Positions 13,004-25,200 of a DNA stretch of 64,000 nucleotides are shown piece by piece. A program made the position numbers and the translations under genes. Location: NCBI GenBank assembly GCA_944548615.1, contig OX155957.1, positions 9,709,597 to 9,773,596 of the forward strand, given 5' to 3'. The notes under the pieces were generated by a model, which saw only the letters and a list, made by a program, of their open reading frames with translations, was not told the origin of the DNA and made no database searches. Source of the DNA: Micropterix aruncella. Taxonomy: Eukaryota; Arthropoda; Insecta; Lepidoptera; Micropterigidae. Numbering within the stretch: the stretch's first letter is position 1; each line of letters starts with the position of its first letter.

Positions 13004-14908
13004 TTATTGAGTTGGTAAAGGGCAGATCTTTACCACCGTTCGCTTGTAAACCCCAGACTTGGTCCGGACAAGAACCACTCGAGTTACGGCATCTGTGCCA
13101 GGATAAATTTCTTCTATTACTCCTAAAGGCCAATGAAGAGGCGGAGAGTTATTCTCCCTCACAAGAACGACCATCCCTTTGACAATGGGATGAGACGGGG
13201 TATTCCACTTCTGCCGTACTTGCAAGGTATGAAGATATTCCAGACTCCAACGAGACCAATAATTTTGCACCATATGGTCCAGCATAAATTTGCGTTTGAT
13301 CGTAGAAAGTGGTTGTTCTGATACAGAGGCAGCTGGTAGCGAGGTTAGTGGTGTTAAGGTTAGGAAATGGGCGGGCGTTAGTGCGAGTGGCTCTGATGGA
13401 TCACCACTTAATAATGAAAGTGGACGTGAATTTAAGAGGGCTTCTATTTGAGCGAGGACGGTGTATAACTCTTCATATGTTAAAATTTGCGTACCAATTA
13501 CTCGGTGGAGATGAGTTTTTACAGAACGGACATTTGCCTCCCATATACCACCAAAATGTGGGGCACGTGGTGGATTCAATTTCCATTCAATCTTGGAAGA
13601 CGTGAGGTGTTTATTTATAACACCATTATATTCGTCCGAAGCGAGAAATGAATACAAAGAGTCTAGGTGGGACTTTGCTCCTATGAAGTTAGTCCCACAG
13701 TCTGAGTATATGGTACTACATGGACCTCGCCGGGATAAGAAGCGTTTGAATGCATTTAGAAATGTTTCTGTGCTTAAATCAGAGACAAGTTCGAGATGAA
13801 GAGCGCGGGTTACTAGACATACGAAGAGGCATAAATATGCCTTTTGTGTGCGACACCCGCGATAACGATTGAGTACTATTGTGAAAGGACCGGCATAATC
13901 AACTCCCGTGTGGCAAAATGGTTTTGCTTGACGTACGCGACATGCTGGCAGATCGGCCATTATCGGAAATACCACTTTAGGGTTCGTTTTGAAACATGTG
14001 TTGCACATTTGAATGCGTTTTCTTACAATGTTTCGTGCAGACAGAATCCAAAATTGTTGCCGCAGTAACGACATCAATAAATGGGGACCAGTGTGCATGT
14101 ACCGACTGTGGTAGTAATCTATAATTAGATTGACTACATGATCGCGCTTAGGAAGTAAAACTGGATGCTTACTTTCCTCACTCAGTTCAGCGTTCGCCAG
14201 TCTACCACCTACTCGAAGTAGACCATCCTTTAAGTGAGGGTTGAGCTTGCGTAGAGCGCTTGACGCTGGTTGGTTTCTTTGTATGGTCTTAATATCTTCC
14301 GAAAAATGTACCGTTTGAACTGCTATTAAAATGCGAGATTCTGCAGCATCTATATCAGAAACTGTCATTTTGGCCGATCTTGGTAACTTCTTTGTAAAGC
14401 GAAGTACATAGACAACTATATGGAGTAGTCTAGACCACGAAGAAACCCGTTTGGCTAATGTGTACATTAATGGTTCTTCAGCTGATGTTGTGCTTAAAAC
14501 CACTGTTTTTTCTTCAGGAACTGCTACCTGCTTGTCGTGCGTAAATGGTTGGATAGGCCAAACACTTAAATCTGACTGAAGCCATGGAGGCCCATGTAGC
14601 CAGAGCGGGTGATCAATTAGTTGAGAAGGTAATAAGCCCCTGCTCAAACAATCGCTAGGGTTTTCATTACCTGATATATGGTAAAATTTGGATGCGGGGA
14701 GGTTATCATGAATTTTTGCGACTCGGTTTGACACGAAGGTGTGCCACCGATGCGGGGATGAATGAATCCAACTTAGAGCGACGGCAGAGTCAGAGAAAGC
14801 GAATATATTTTCAAGTCGATAACGCGGATTGTACGTATCGACAACTACCTTTATCAATTTTAAAAAGTAAGAGAGCTGCGCATAACTCCAGGCGTGCAAG
14901 AGATACAA
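13004..14908 (-). pseudogene. BEL/Pao RNase H and integrase segment
   Basis: Open for 634 codons in a third frame. It starts within RNase H (AFSDSAVALSWI, HISGNENPSDCLSRG). It then has an HHCC zinc-binding region (residues ~265-305: YYHSRYMHTG...CNTCF). The integrase core has Asp337 (VDYAGPF), Asp403 (YSDCGTNF) and Glu457 (GGIWEANV), the D,D-35-E-like triad. The C-terminal DUF5641 region (NYWSRWSLEYLHTLQ) is complete and stops at 13004, before the polypurine tract. All catalytic residues are intact. Confidence 0.88.
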
Positions 14909-15917
14909 CCTTTAGTGGAGAGATTTTAGACTTTGCACAAACTATAGTGAGTTTGTTTGGCCTGTGATCTGCGTAGGAAACATGTAAATAAACCACGCTT
15001 CCATAGGCCTTTTCACTTGCATCTCCAAATCCAATTAAAGTTAGGGTGACGTTTGATGTGACTCCTAAGTGTCGAGGTATTTCCAGGCGTTCTAACTTTG
15101 GCAATTCTGCTTGGAATTGTGACCATGCAGAAATGATGTTTTGAGGAGGCATATCGTCCCAGTCCAATTTTAGAAGCCATAAAGTTTTGATTAGCAGCTT
15201 TGCGTATAATATAACTGGTGCAACAAAACCCATGACGTCCCAAAGCTTGGCTACGCAAGATAAAATGTTGCGCTTTGTGCATTTAGTTATTTCAGGATTA
15301 ACGACGAAAGTAAATACATCAGACGCAGGTAGCCAACGAAGACCCAGAATGTTTATAGAATTTTCTTCCTTAAAATCCACTGCTTGAGAAAGGCAGTGTT
15401 CCTCGGGGATTCTCTGTAGAAGTTCATGCGAATTGCTGGAAAATTTTACAAGGTGAAATCCCCCGGCCTTGAATAATTTAATCAGCTGAGTTGACAACTC
15501 GATTGCGTCTGATGGTGTCATGACACTTGTGACTACATCGTCCATGTATATGTCTCGTGTCACCACTTCCGACGCTAGAGGAAAGCGGCTGCATTCGTCT
15601 GAGGCTAGGCGCCGTACAGTGCGAAGTGCCAGAAAGGGGCTGCATTTTAAGCCGAAACATACGCGGGTAAACTCGTAGGTAGTAAGAGGTTCATTTGGAT
15701 TAAATCTATACAGGATGCGTTGAAATTTTCTATGTTCTGGCAGAATACCAACCTGCAAGTACATCTGTCGAACATCTGCATTAATTGCGATAGGAAATAA
15801 GCGGACATTCAGGAGAATGTTGAACAAATTGAGTTGGAGATTTTCTCCTGCATATAAAATATCATTTAGCGATACTGTGCTGGAAGTTTTGGCGCTAGCG
15901 TCCATTACTATCCGCAA
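14811..15917 (-). pseudogene. BEL/Pao reverse transcriptase segment
   Basis: Open for 368 codons in the frame +1 to gag-protease. It shows RT landmarks VMDASAKTS, INADVRQMY, the palm motif YMDD (residues 124-127), and then the BEL-specific FVAPVILYAKLLIK and the first part of RNase H (IGFGDASEKAYG). Beyond LARLELCAALLL it leaves the frame of the following RNase H/integrase part. The shift lies in a T/A homopolymer-rich stretch near 14860-14880, so a sequencing indel is possible. The ATG at 15917 is internal to the RT domain and is not the true start. Confidence 0.85.
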
Positions 15918-15930
15918 TTTTGTAGTGGTT

Positions 15931-18144
15931 TTATCTTCGCGAATGATGCGGGATATAATAGCCGCAGTTTCCTGGGCCTTCCAGGACCTCGGAGAGGTAA
16001 CTCTTATCTAAGTATTCCCGAATTGCTCCGTCGTATGTCTGACGCAACGATGGCGACGAGGCTAATTTTCTTTCGAGGGATAAGAATCGTCGGGTTGCGG
16101 TTTGTATAGAGTCCCCGAGTGTAGCAACATCGTCCTTAAATGGTAAAGCCACGGTATATCTCCCTGATGTGTCACGTGTCGTTGTGTTTGAGTATATTTC
16201 TTCACATTTGCGATCTGCCTGTGATAGAAGTTGTAATGTAGGGATTTCTTCTAGCTCCCAGAACTTTGCCATGAGACTCTCCATGGATATATTATTGACT
16301 GAACAGAAAGCGTAATTGTTTAATGAACAGCTGGAATTGGATATTGGGGCAGTCCCCATGATAATATATCCCAGTTTTGTTTCAAGTGCGTGTGGTTGAC
16401 CTACTGAGCCGAGTATCTTTCCCTGCAATAGGATCTCCGTAAATATCTGAACTCCGAGTATCATATCAATGGGTTCAGGCGTGCCAAAGTTGTCATCAGC
16501 CAGCGGCAAATTCTGCAAGTAACTTAATGACGAAACATCAATTACCGCACTAGGCAGCTCGTCCGTAATTCGGTCAACGATCAGCGGTTGAATGGTGAAT
16601 TTTACGTCATTATTATGACGGGAACTTAAAGTAATACATGTAATCCCGTTTACCGGATGTGTCTTCCCCCCTATCCCTTTCACAAATGCATGATTGCGAT
16701 TCGGTAGAGGATTTAGACTTAACCGTTTACAGCATGCATGGGTTATAAAGTTATTTTGGCTAGCACTGTCGATTAAAGCCCTGACAGAATATATCTGGCT
16801 CTTTGCGGTTATGGTGTTAAGACGAGCGGTGCCCAAAAGAATAACTTGATTTATGTTGGAAGTATGGCACCTTGGCCCAACAGAAGACAATGTGCACAGT
16901 GCAACGTCCGTTGGTGAAGCTGAAGTTTCATAATTTTTCGCGGATGGTGTATTTTGGAAATGCAGCAGTGTGTGGTGTTTAAGGTTACACCGACGACACC
17001 TACTATCGGATTTACATGCGTGCGTAGCATGTTTTGCACTCAGGCAATTAACACAACATTTATGTTTTTTCACAAAATTAAAACGATTTTCGGGCGTTTC
17101 TTTTAAGAAATCGGCGCACTTATAAAGGACGTCGTGGTCATTTTTTTGACAGAATGAGCATATGTTTGGATTTTGTTCAATACCAACAAATGCATGGGAT
17201 GACTGACCTGAACGTTTGTACCCACTATTGTTCGGTTTATTTTGATTGCCTATAGGGCGCAAAATTGACACCCTGTTGATCGTAGTTCGCCGCAGAATTT
17301 TTGCTTTATCACGTATGAATGTGACAAACTCGTCATATTTAGGAATATCTGTCTTTCTTATAGACATTTCGAATTCCTGTGCGGTTTCCCGGTCGAGTTT
17401 TTTCATGCCAATATGAATTAACAGAAACTCGGTTAAATCCGGTATTTTGAGTTGTTTTAATGCGGAAATACAACTTGAAAATTGATCAATAAATGACTCA
17501 AGATTATTTGAAGTTGATTGGGTTATAGGCTTTAAATCCAGAAGCATATCGCAATATGCTGTTCCAGTACCACGTACATCTTGGTATTTAGTAACCAATG
17601 TATTCCAAATTATGGAGTAATTCTCTGCTGCGGGCGTAATGCCGGCAAAGACTGTTTGCGCTTTGTCAGTTAATTTTCCTACTAAGTACTGAATTTTCTG
17701 AGAATCTGACAATTCCGAATTTTCGTGGATAGACGTACGGAATACCTCATAAAATACAGGCCAGTTCTGAAAGTTACCGTTAAATGATGGCAGCTCCAAG
17801 CGTGGTAATTTTGAAATATTGAAATTTTGCATGTGTGTGGTTTTTTTATTTATTGTTTCTGTTTTACGTTGAATGATACCGTATAGCTCTTCGAACGCGA
17901 TGCATGGTTCAAAATTGGGCTCAAACTCTGGATTTAAATCCAATTTTAAAGAATTTATATTTTCTATCAATGTGTCGAATTTATGATGTAGTTCTGGCAA
18001 CGTCGTTACATCCGCTAAAAACGATTCTCGCGAAATATCATCTGTAATATTTTTAGATTTATCGTATACTCTTTGCAAACGCGAGAAGTAGGATTGACGT
18101 TTAGACTCTAATAATTTCAACTGATTTTCTATTTTCGTAGGCAT
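15931..18144 (-). CDS. BEL/Pao gag and protease
   Basis: The frame codes for 737 residues from an ATG 309 bp inside the 5' LTR. Residues about 110-300 match the DUF1759 gag region (PSFNGNFQNWPVFYEVF, LVGKLTDKAQ). Residues 329-396 hold cysteine/histidine knuckles (CSFCQKNDHDVLYKC, CCVNCLSAKHATHAC, CRRCNLKHHTLLH). The retropepsin-like DUF1758 segment starts at about residue 456 (ALIDSASQNNFI, where Asp-Ser replaces the usual Asp-Thr/Ser-Gly core). The C-terminus (LPFKDD...LSLERKL) is the start of the pol linker. The frame ends just before the RT domain and RT continues in the +1 frame, through a single displaced base. In many BEL/Pao elements gag-pol is one frame, so I read this as a break rather than normal organisation. 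Confidence 0.88.
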   Translation of the reverse strand: MPTKIENQLKLLESKRQSYFSRLQRVYDKSKNITDDISRESFLADVTTLPELHHKFDTLIENINSLKLDLNPEFEPNFEPCIAFEELYGIIQRKTETINKKTTHMQNFNISKLPRLELPSFNGNFQNWPVFYEVFRTSIHENSELSDSQKIQYLVGKLTDKAQTVFAGITPAAENYSIIWNTLVTKYQDVRGTGTAYCDMLLDLKPITQSTSNNLESFIDQFSSCISALKQLKIPDLTEFLLIHIGMKKLDRETAQEFEMSIRKTDIPKYDEFVTFIRDKAKILRRTTINRVSILRPIGNQNKPNNSGYKRSGQSSHAFVGIEQNPNICSFCQKNDHDVLYKCADFLKETPENRFNFVKKHKCCVNCLSAKHATHACKSDSRCRRCNLKHHTLLHFQNTPSAKNYETSASPTDVALCTLSSVGPRCHTSNINQVILLGTARLNTITAKSQIYSVRALIDSASQNNFITHACCKRLSLNPLPNRNHAFVKGIGGKTHPVNGITCITLSSRHNNDVKFTIQPLIVDRITDELPSAVIDVSSLSYLQNLPLADDNFGTPEPIDMILGVQIFTEILLQGKILGSVGQPHALETKLGYIIMGTAPISNSSCSLNNYAFCSVNNISMESLMAKFWELEEIPTLQLLSQADRKCEEIYSNTTTRDTSGRYTVALPFKDDVATLGDSIQTATRRFLSLERKLASSPSLRQTYDGAIREYLDKSYLSEVLEGPGNCGYYIPHHSRR

Positions 18145-18429
18145 TTTGATTATAATTGAATGAAATAAATTTAATTATTGTTATATTATTTTTCTTTTGT
18201 TGATTATTTTTCGTAATATACGTAATTAATTAACACACAACAGGGTGAACCGGCGAAAACATGCTAATAGATTAATGAAATGCGAAAAAAATATATGCGA
18301 AAAAACTATGTGAAAAAAAAGGCCAAAGAGACCTAAAATACGATATATTTACATTTAATTTGAATGATTCACATCCGGGCCAAAGTGACCCCAAACATGG
18401 TTTATTAAAATTTACTTTGAATGATTCAA

Positions 18430-18447
18430 ATCCGGCCGAAGTGACCA
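18430..18447 (-). promoter_or_regulatory. Primer-binding-site candidate
   Basis: Minus strand TGGTCACTTCGGCCGGAT begins five bases after the 5' LTR. It ends in a T-arm-like TTTGAATC and so resembles the complement of a tRNA 3' end. A related copy of the motif lies at 18371-18391. I could not name the tRNA. Confidence 0.4.
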
Positions 18448-18452
18448 ACTTA

Positions 18453-19028
18453 TGATGATGCGGGTACCTAGAGGTCTGGTCTCGTTACTCAGAAGAGCAC
18501 TCTAGGCGGTTTATGATTTTGCGTGAGATCCGTGTGAGTTTGCTAGCTTGAAGGACCACCTGGTGTACCTTAGTACCCAGGAGCGGATATTTAAAGTGGA
18601 AAGACAGGATGTCGGTACTTACGGTTTTGTTTGTTCCGTATGTGCTGCTGGACTGCACTGCTTCTCGTTTATCTGTCACTCACTGAGGTTTCACACGAAT
18701 TGCGATGCGGGCTAATCAACACAAAGGTTTGTGTGATGCGATGCGGCGGTTTGCGACGAGAAAAAACGATAATCTCGTCTGTTGTTGCGGAGCGAATACA
18801 TTCGACGACGCGCCTCGCCAAGTCAACAAATGTACTGTCCTACCCGTCGTTCCGACGGGGCGATCCGTAGCGCTGGGCGGCACAGATCGGCGCGGGTCGC
18901 GACATGTTTAAATGGGTACCGACAATATTGATTGGAGCGGAAGAATTTATAAAAGGGAAAGGATTAGACAAGTGATTAGGAGGCGGAAAATTGCGCTAAT
19001 TCTCACACAAATCTCACTGGCGTGAACA
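18453..19028 (-). repeat. BEL/Pao 5' LTR
   Basis: 576-bp direct repeat of 12145-12720, located upstream of gag on the minus strand; it should carry the promoter. Confidence 0.95.
18946..18951 (-). promoter_or_regulatory. TATA-box candidate in the 5' LTR
   Basis: TATAAA on the minus strand inside the 5' LTR, about 80 bp from its outer end, followed downstream by gag. Position is plausible for LTR transcription; not proven. Confidence 0.35.
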
Positions 19029-19347
19029 AAACGCTTGAGACGATAAGTTTACTTGATATGAATTACTTTTATTTTTATGACCAATAAACCTGACCTAATG
19101 ATTTAAATTATTTTTTTAACATAAAAAACTACTTTTAGTGACTTAAATATAAAATTTAGACATATGCTGTCGCTGACTTTTTTGTAGGCATTATCAAGCT
19201 CTATCAAGCACTTCTCTAGAACTTTATCATATATCTCTCATCGTTAAAGCAGCGTTAGTTAGAAACGTTTTCGTTCGACCGTTTTTTCTCCGAGTTACTT
19301 TGCAAATCTGACTACCACGAAAAAGTATTTTAATTTTTCGGATTAAC

Positions 19348-19598
19348 CCTTCAGGCCTCGGCCCCTCAGCCGATTGACAAGTTGATGTTCCAAAAAATTT
19401 TAGTAAAAATCAGTAAAAAAATTGAGTTATGACACTGTCTCACCAAAACATTAATTACTGCCAAACCACTGTATCCATAATTAAAATAAAACATATTAAC
19501 ATAATAAAATAAAACAAATGAAATTAAAATTAAATTAAAACGGGGCCGTCACCCTGAATCGTGTTTTGGCCGATATCGGCCAATCGGGGCTCTAGGGG
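19348..19598. mobile_element. piggyBac-like MITE, 251 bp, TTAA target
   Basis: TTAA occurs on both sides (19344-19347, 19599-19602), exactly at a point where the uninterrupted Helitron copy reads GAATTAATATATAG. The ends are imperfect inverted repeats (CCCTTCAGGCCTCGG... and CCCCTAGAGCCCCGA... inward), with an inner GGCCGATATCGGCC palindrome. No coding capacity. TTAA targeting and CCC ends are typical of piggyBac derivatives. Confidence 0.65.
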
Positions 19599-21472
19599 TT
19601 AATATATAGCCTTTGACATTTACAAATAACGTGGCTTTCTATTGGTAAAAGAATTTTCAAAATTGGTTCAGTAGATCCAGAGATTACTTCCTACAACGTC
19701 ACAAACTTTACCTCTTTATAATATTAGTATAGATAACGTATATAATATTTATTATATTTATAATATAACGTAGGTATATATATAATAACGTAAAGAATAT
19801 TTTTCTGCAACTTATTTTTTTGCAAACAAAAAAAAATCATGGGCTATCCATCTTGACTATTTTAATTCCTCCGTATTATTATTATATTGTTAATTGTTTA
19901 TTAATATTTAGATCCGCGAAAAAGGTGATTAACCCTCCATCCCAAAACCATTAATAACGCTTCGAGATTAATAAGAGTATTGTCACATAAGATTTCGTTG
20001 ACTATACAGGCTATTTCATTTTTCCGTATAATATTTAACATTTTAGTTCGAGAATTTAGTAGTGGCTATTGAAGTTAATTACTGGGTATATTAAATGATT
20101 TGAATTAAATAATAAATTGTTATTTCCTACAGTGTTTCATTTATTTTTCTTTGATTTAACGGTTTTTTATCGGCATTAATAATTGCGATTTTAAAATTCC
20201 TCATTTTCTACCTATCATTTTTAAATGTAACTATTTAAGAGGCCGTGCAGGCCGTGGCGGCCAAAAGCTATATGAAGCATAATTTTGTGACCTGCTTGTG
20301 AGAACACGAAAAAGAATTCTAATACAATTATGCCGTCTTAAAAACCCGGTTCTTTAGTTATCATTTCGCCAAAACGAAATTGGTAAATTATTTCCATATT
20401 AATTGTAAATTATCTTTATCCTGTTACTGTTTTCCAAAAAAATAAAACCGAGCGAGATTTGTCTTCAGTTTTTGCAAAACCTAGAGATGATTCTCGATAT
20501 TAAAAATTCTATTTACACCAGCGTATGATCTTTTTGCATACTACCAAGATAGTTTTTGGAACTTACATACATAAAACATAAGAAAAAAATGTTTGAAATT
20601 ACGTAATTTCCAGAAAGTTATGGCCAAACATTATTTGTTTTCTATTTATTAAAGATACTTTTGAGTGATATAAAAAATAACACAGGGATCTTAAGTTATT
20701 TTATTATTGTATTCAAATTTTTACTCTATAAAAAACTATTCATTTGATAATTTATTATATTATAATTGAAAAGCCAAATCGACTAGATTAGACGACGCGC
20801 GAAGCCAAAATCGTCATTCGTAATTGGCCACTACCAACGGTGGGACGTATTCCCTTGTCGCCGCGGTATACCTATATATCTATATGTATACTATCGAAAG
20901 CGCGCGGGCGCGTGGCATTGCAAAAATATCTAAATTTTTGTCGCGTCAATTAGGAAGGGAGCCTTAACTCGTAAACTACTAAATATATGAAGTAATTACA
21001 ACAGTCTGAGGCATTGTCATCAGGATTTTAAGACACTTTCATTTTCCATTCTAGCTTTAATAGTAACATTCTATTAACATTAGCATTGACGTTAACTTCA
21101 AATATTAACATTAACATCAATAAACCATTAACATTAACATTAGCATTAGCATTAACATTAGAATTCTAGCATTATTATTAAATAATACTAGAAGTTATTA
21201 TTATATAATGCTAGAGTTATGAAGTATTAAATTTTCGGTTTACTAATTGTTTATTCAAAACCCCCTGAAGAACTCGAAAGGTAACGTAAGGAAAATTTTT
21301 ACACAATAGTTTTCTAGGACCTGTGTTATGTTATTATTTATTTAACGTTTAAAAGGCGCCATTTTAAAACAAAACGGTGGATCAGCATTTGAAATCTGGT
21401 AATTAGGATATAATATTTTCGTACGTAATATAGTTCTAACTGATCGTGTAGTTTCTGAGATACAGTGGGCAC

Positions 21473-21512
21473 AGACACACAGACACGCACACACACGCAC
21501 ACACACGCACAC

Positions 21513-21571
<59 letters not shown>
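21473..21571. repeat. (CA)n microsatellite with CACG variants
   Basis: CA repeats with regularly placed G interruptions at the left (ACACACGC) and a pure CA tract at the right. Confidence 0.95.
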
Positions 21572-21718
21572 GATATTTGTCAAAAATCACTTTTTTGGAT
21601 TCCCAATATCTCGAGGCGTTAAGATCCGGTAAAAACACGAATTCAAAATTTTGCTCGAGAACACAAAATTTTCCTATTTACATACTTTGTGTAACACGAT
21701 GTGATTATTTCAAAAGTA

Positions 21719-21985
21719 AAAACTACCCCTTTTTTTGGAACACTGGTAGGTTAATTAATTTGTCTGAAATATGAATGAATTTTGATATAATATGAATGGT
21801 TTTTGAATATATATGGTATATAATATGAATAAGATGTAATATGAATGTATATAATATGAATAGGTAATATGAATGGATATAATATGAATAAGATGAATGG
21901 TATTTTGATATAATATGAATGGTTTTTATTTGATAAATAAAAACTACCCCTTTTTTGGAACACTTGTCAGGTTAATTAATTTGTA
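21719..21985. repeat. TAATATGAATG tandem stretch inside a duplicated flank
   Basis: Degenerate repeats of TAATATGAAT(G/A) lie between two copies of AAAACTACCCCTTTTTT-GGAACACT...GGTTAATTAATTTGT (21719 and 21939). A local duplication with repeat expansion explains it. Confidence 0.6.
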
Positions 21986-22225
21986 TCATATAATATGAAA
22001 TGTTATGTATCGACTATTTCCTTCGATTGTACCTATTCCCGATCTTTCTCGATCCCGATTCTTTTTGGGAAAATGAAATTTGCTTATTGATTATTGACCT
22101 CGTTATAAAGTAAGAACCTCATTCGCTTCGGATTATTCGGATCATGAATTAGGTCATGAACGGACAAAGATTATAGGTTATTGCAAGCTCATTTAAACCA
22201 GAGTCTAATTTACAAAAAAGTTAAA

Positions 22226-25200
22226 ATGACAAATAAAGGTGACAGATTTTCTCTGGACGATGTTCTTAGATCTCTCGGACATTATGGAAAGTACCAAATT
22301 ACCACTATGGGTTTACTCCTGACGGTTGCGTTATTTAATGGTTTGGCTTCCAGTGATTTTCTGTTTATTGCTGGAGACATACCATTCAGGTGAGATTTTG
22401 TATAATATTGTTATTGTAATAATATAGTTATTGTTATTGTAATAATATAGTTATTGTAATAATATTGTTATTGTAATATTTGACGCATAAAATATTTTGG
22501 ACATTTTATCCAATTGCTATGTTAACATTACTCTAGAACAGTATTTCTAAATTGTCGATTGAAAAGCACCTAAAAATTTTCAGTATTAATTTGAATTTTT
22601 CAACATTCTCAAACATGTACGACTGTAAATTAAACTGCCAAAACAAGGTAAGGAAAGGGAAGGGGTAACGGATAGGTTAGAATTTATGGTTCATATTTAT
22701 TGTAAAATGAAGTGCGTTTTCAATGATTGCTTAAAGGTGGACAGCGAGCTATCGCCTCTAATAGTTGGAGAAAGCAAATTCCAAAGTCGAGCTGCATGTA
22801 CGGAGAAGGAGTAGGAAAAAATAAGTGGTTTTGTGATTTGGGATACGTAGAGTATTATCGAAGACCATCGCGGTTGTTTGACATTAAAAAGAGGATAAAA
22901 GCGAATTTGTTGCGTAAAGGTTCAAGCACAGGACAATTCGGCGATGTTGCAACCAGGCACTTACCCAGATTTCAGTTGGGGGGGGGGGGGGGAGGGGATA
23001 TTCATTTAAACGACGCGCACGGCACGCACCAAACTTGAATTTGCCCCTACAATTAAACGAAAATAATCCGGATTTCGGTGGGTTACATCTCAACTATCCC
23101 CCCTCCCTCCCTCTGGATACGTGCCTGACACTAGATACATAAGTCGCGGATTCTACCAGATTCTCATTTTTTCTCAACTTTATTATTTAATCAAAAGAAT
23201 TCGTGGGGGAGGGGGATACGTCCCTATCCTTGGTTGCAACCGCAGTTGTCCAGGGTAGACTAACGATCGGCTGTTGCAACATCGCCGAAACGGCGGGTGC
23301 TACAAAGTTCACGCGGTAAATTCGCTTTTATACTATTTATAATTTAACAAACATCCCAAATACAGGAAATGATACTTTATAACGCATTTTACATCAACAG
23401 TGCTTTGTCCATTGAGATACCCCACTGGTATTACAATAATCCCATCTGTAATTTTGTATTCTATTTGTTCTTTTAGATGTCTTGTACCAGAATGTGAAAA
23501 GTCCTCTAACTCATCTTACGAACAAGAATGGACGGCATTCACAGTGGAATCCAATAATCGCTGCAATAGATTCAAACCTTTGAACAATATAGTGCCATCT
23601 AACGATGAAGGTAGTTTATGCACAGCTGAAAACTTCAACCAAAGCGAACTAATACCATGTGAAGAATACGTGTACGACAACGATAAAACGATTCTTTATG
23701 AGGTCAGTCAAATGTCTAACAGCCTTTTTTAGGAGATCAAACTTTAGTTTCCTGATCTATGCAGGGTTTTCTTTTTCGTATAATAAAATATGTACTTCTC
23801 TATCTCTATCATAGATGTAGTCAGGGCTGTATTTACGCACATCTATCTAGGCGGCAGCTTGTGGGCACACACCACAATAAAGGCTAGTTACTACTATTTA
23901 GTTGGAAAACGTTATGAAGAAAGTCACTAGAAAGTGGAGCCCGTCTCTGGATAGCTCTACCCGTAAATGTAAAGACAGTTAGGCGGTTTCAACTACTCCG
24001 AGCAAACCAGTCACCCAAGGCTGGGATAACGATATGTGATCGTTCATTCAGCCGTTGTATGTTCGTATAAGACTTAGAGATAATACAAATCTACTGTCTA
24101 ACTATGCCAACATGGCCGTCAGAGGCCAACGCCTTACGGCGAGGCACCGGGAAAGGTAACCAGCGGGCAGTCTCGCCCCCTGTCAACAAGTTTGGAAGGA
24201 TATCTCCGTGTGGAATTAACCTTCAGGATACCTCCTTGTTCCCGACTGGTTACAGGGTCGAAATCGTTTACGCGGCCTCTACCTGCTGTATTTCAGCGGT
24301 AATTCAATAAGAATTTAGCGCGGACCTAGGCGTCCTTTGCCCATTATACCACTCGAGATCGCGTGGTCGGTAGGTCGTTTCAAGAATGGCATGACAACAG
24401 GCCAACATCCACCCCGCTTCTTAGAAGACAGTATATTTCCATAGTCTCCAGACTCCTTCAGCGATTAGTAGAGTGCACAACTGATTGGCGTCGCCAAACG
24501 TTGCGCAAAACCGTCCCAGGTCCGCCGGGAGGCAATCCCACCAGGAGAAACCGATCCACCAGCCGTGAGGCCTGAGACGCGAAAGTCTTACCCGGGATAG
24601 CCTTCCACACAAGGAGGCTTTTGAATACGAGCTGAATCGTGAGTTCGGCCGATCCGAGAACAAATTGGATCTTATGGCCCAAGCTGCACTAAACCATTCG
24701 CTACCATGTATGTTTCGCTGCATGTAAAGACATGTATCATGTATTCGCTACATGTAAAGGCAGCACCGAGTAGGTATGTGTTGCTTCAAACGCATGCTCA
24801 AAAAACACTTGAACTCACGTTCATTTATTTCCCTCCTTCTCCATCTCTTCATCCCTCAATCCCTCCATCCTTCCATCCCTCCTTCCTCCATCCTCCTTCT
24901 CCATCTATTCCCTGAGTTATTATAGGTTTATTGTTTTGTTTTCTGCTGGATTTAAATTTTAGGTACATTCGATACGAGTTGCCTTTATAGATTTAATTTA
25001 TATCAAACTTAAATGATCTTATTTTTACCTTAAAACATGATAGGTTAAGGTTAGCTGTTAGATATTGCTTCAGTATAACGCCTCTTGTTTACTGAGGTAC
25101 CTGCGTAATTGGCGTATCTGCAAAAGGGGCACCTGGACTTAAGACGTAATAGCACAGATAATGCCTATAATCATTAGCAAATTGCTTTGTGTGCTCTAAA

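Larger units (their letters stand above)
12145..19028 (-). mobile_element. BEL/Pao LTR retrotransposon, 6884 bp, full length
   Basis: Two 576-bp LTRs (12145-12720 and 18453-19028) start TG and end CA, and both flanks carry the 5-bp duplication AAACG. The interior encodes, on the minus strand, gag, zinc knuckles, retropepsin, reverse transcriptase, RNase H and integrase in BEL/Pao order (DUF1759, DUF1758, RT, RNH, INT, DUF5641). A purine-rich tract (GGCCGGGGGAA on the minus strand, 12721-12731) abuts the 3' LTR, and a TGG-starting primer-site candidate lies 5 bases inside the 5' LTR. No envelope frame is seen. The frame is broken twice by single-base displacements (near 15945 and near 14870), so this copy is probably defective unless the first is a programmed shift. 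Confidence 0.92.
11077..19733 (-). mobile_element. Helitron copy disrupted by later insertions
   Basis: The 3' end (CTAGCTGACCCGTGCCCACTTC on the plus strand) lies at 11077-11098, and the body resumes at 11869 and continues to 12144. It continues again at 19029-19343 and 19603-19733, where the 5' TC end lies inside AGTATAGA. Laid against the uninterrupted copy at 5009-5907, the breaks are explained by a ~770-bp interruption (11099-11868), a BEL/Pao element (12145-19028) and a TTAA-flanked MITE (19348-19598). Confidence 0.7.
19734..22225. other. AT-rich intergenic region upstream of OCT-A
   Basis: Contains a dispersed-repeat fragment (19830-20010, related to 25920-26115), an ATTAAC/ATTAGC-rich tandem stretch (21060-21170), a CA microsatellite (21473-21571) and TAATATGAATG repeats (21770-21985). 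The OCT-A promoter should lie at the right end, but no core element is distinctive. Confidence 0.45.

Noticed and set aside
13133..14967. Plus-strand open frames across 13-16 kb
   Set aside because: They are shadows of the minus-strand BEL/Pao polyprotein.
22727..23093. Coding gene in OCT-A intron 1 (103-codon frame with a Gly run)
   Set aside because: The frame crosses a poly(G) tract and a dispersed repeat shared with 57745-58140.
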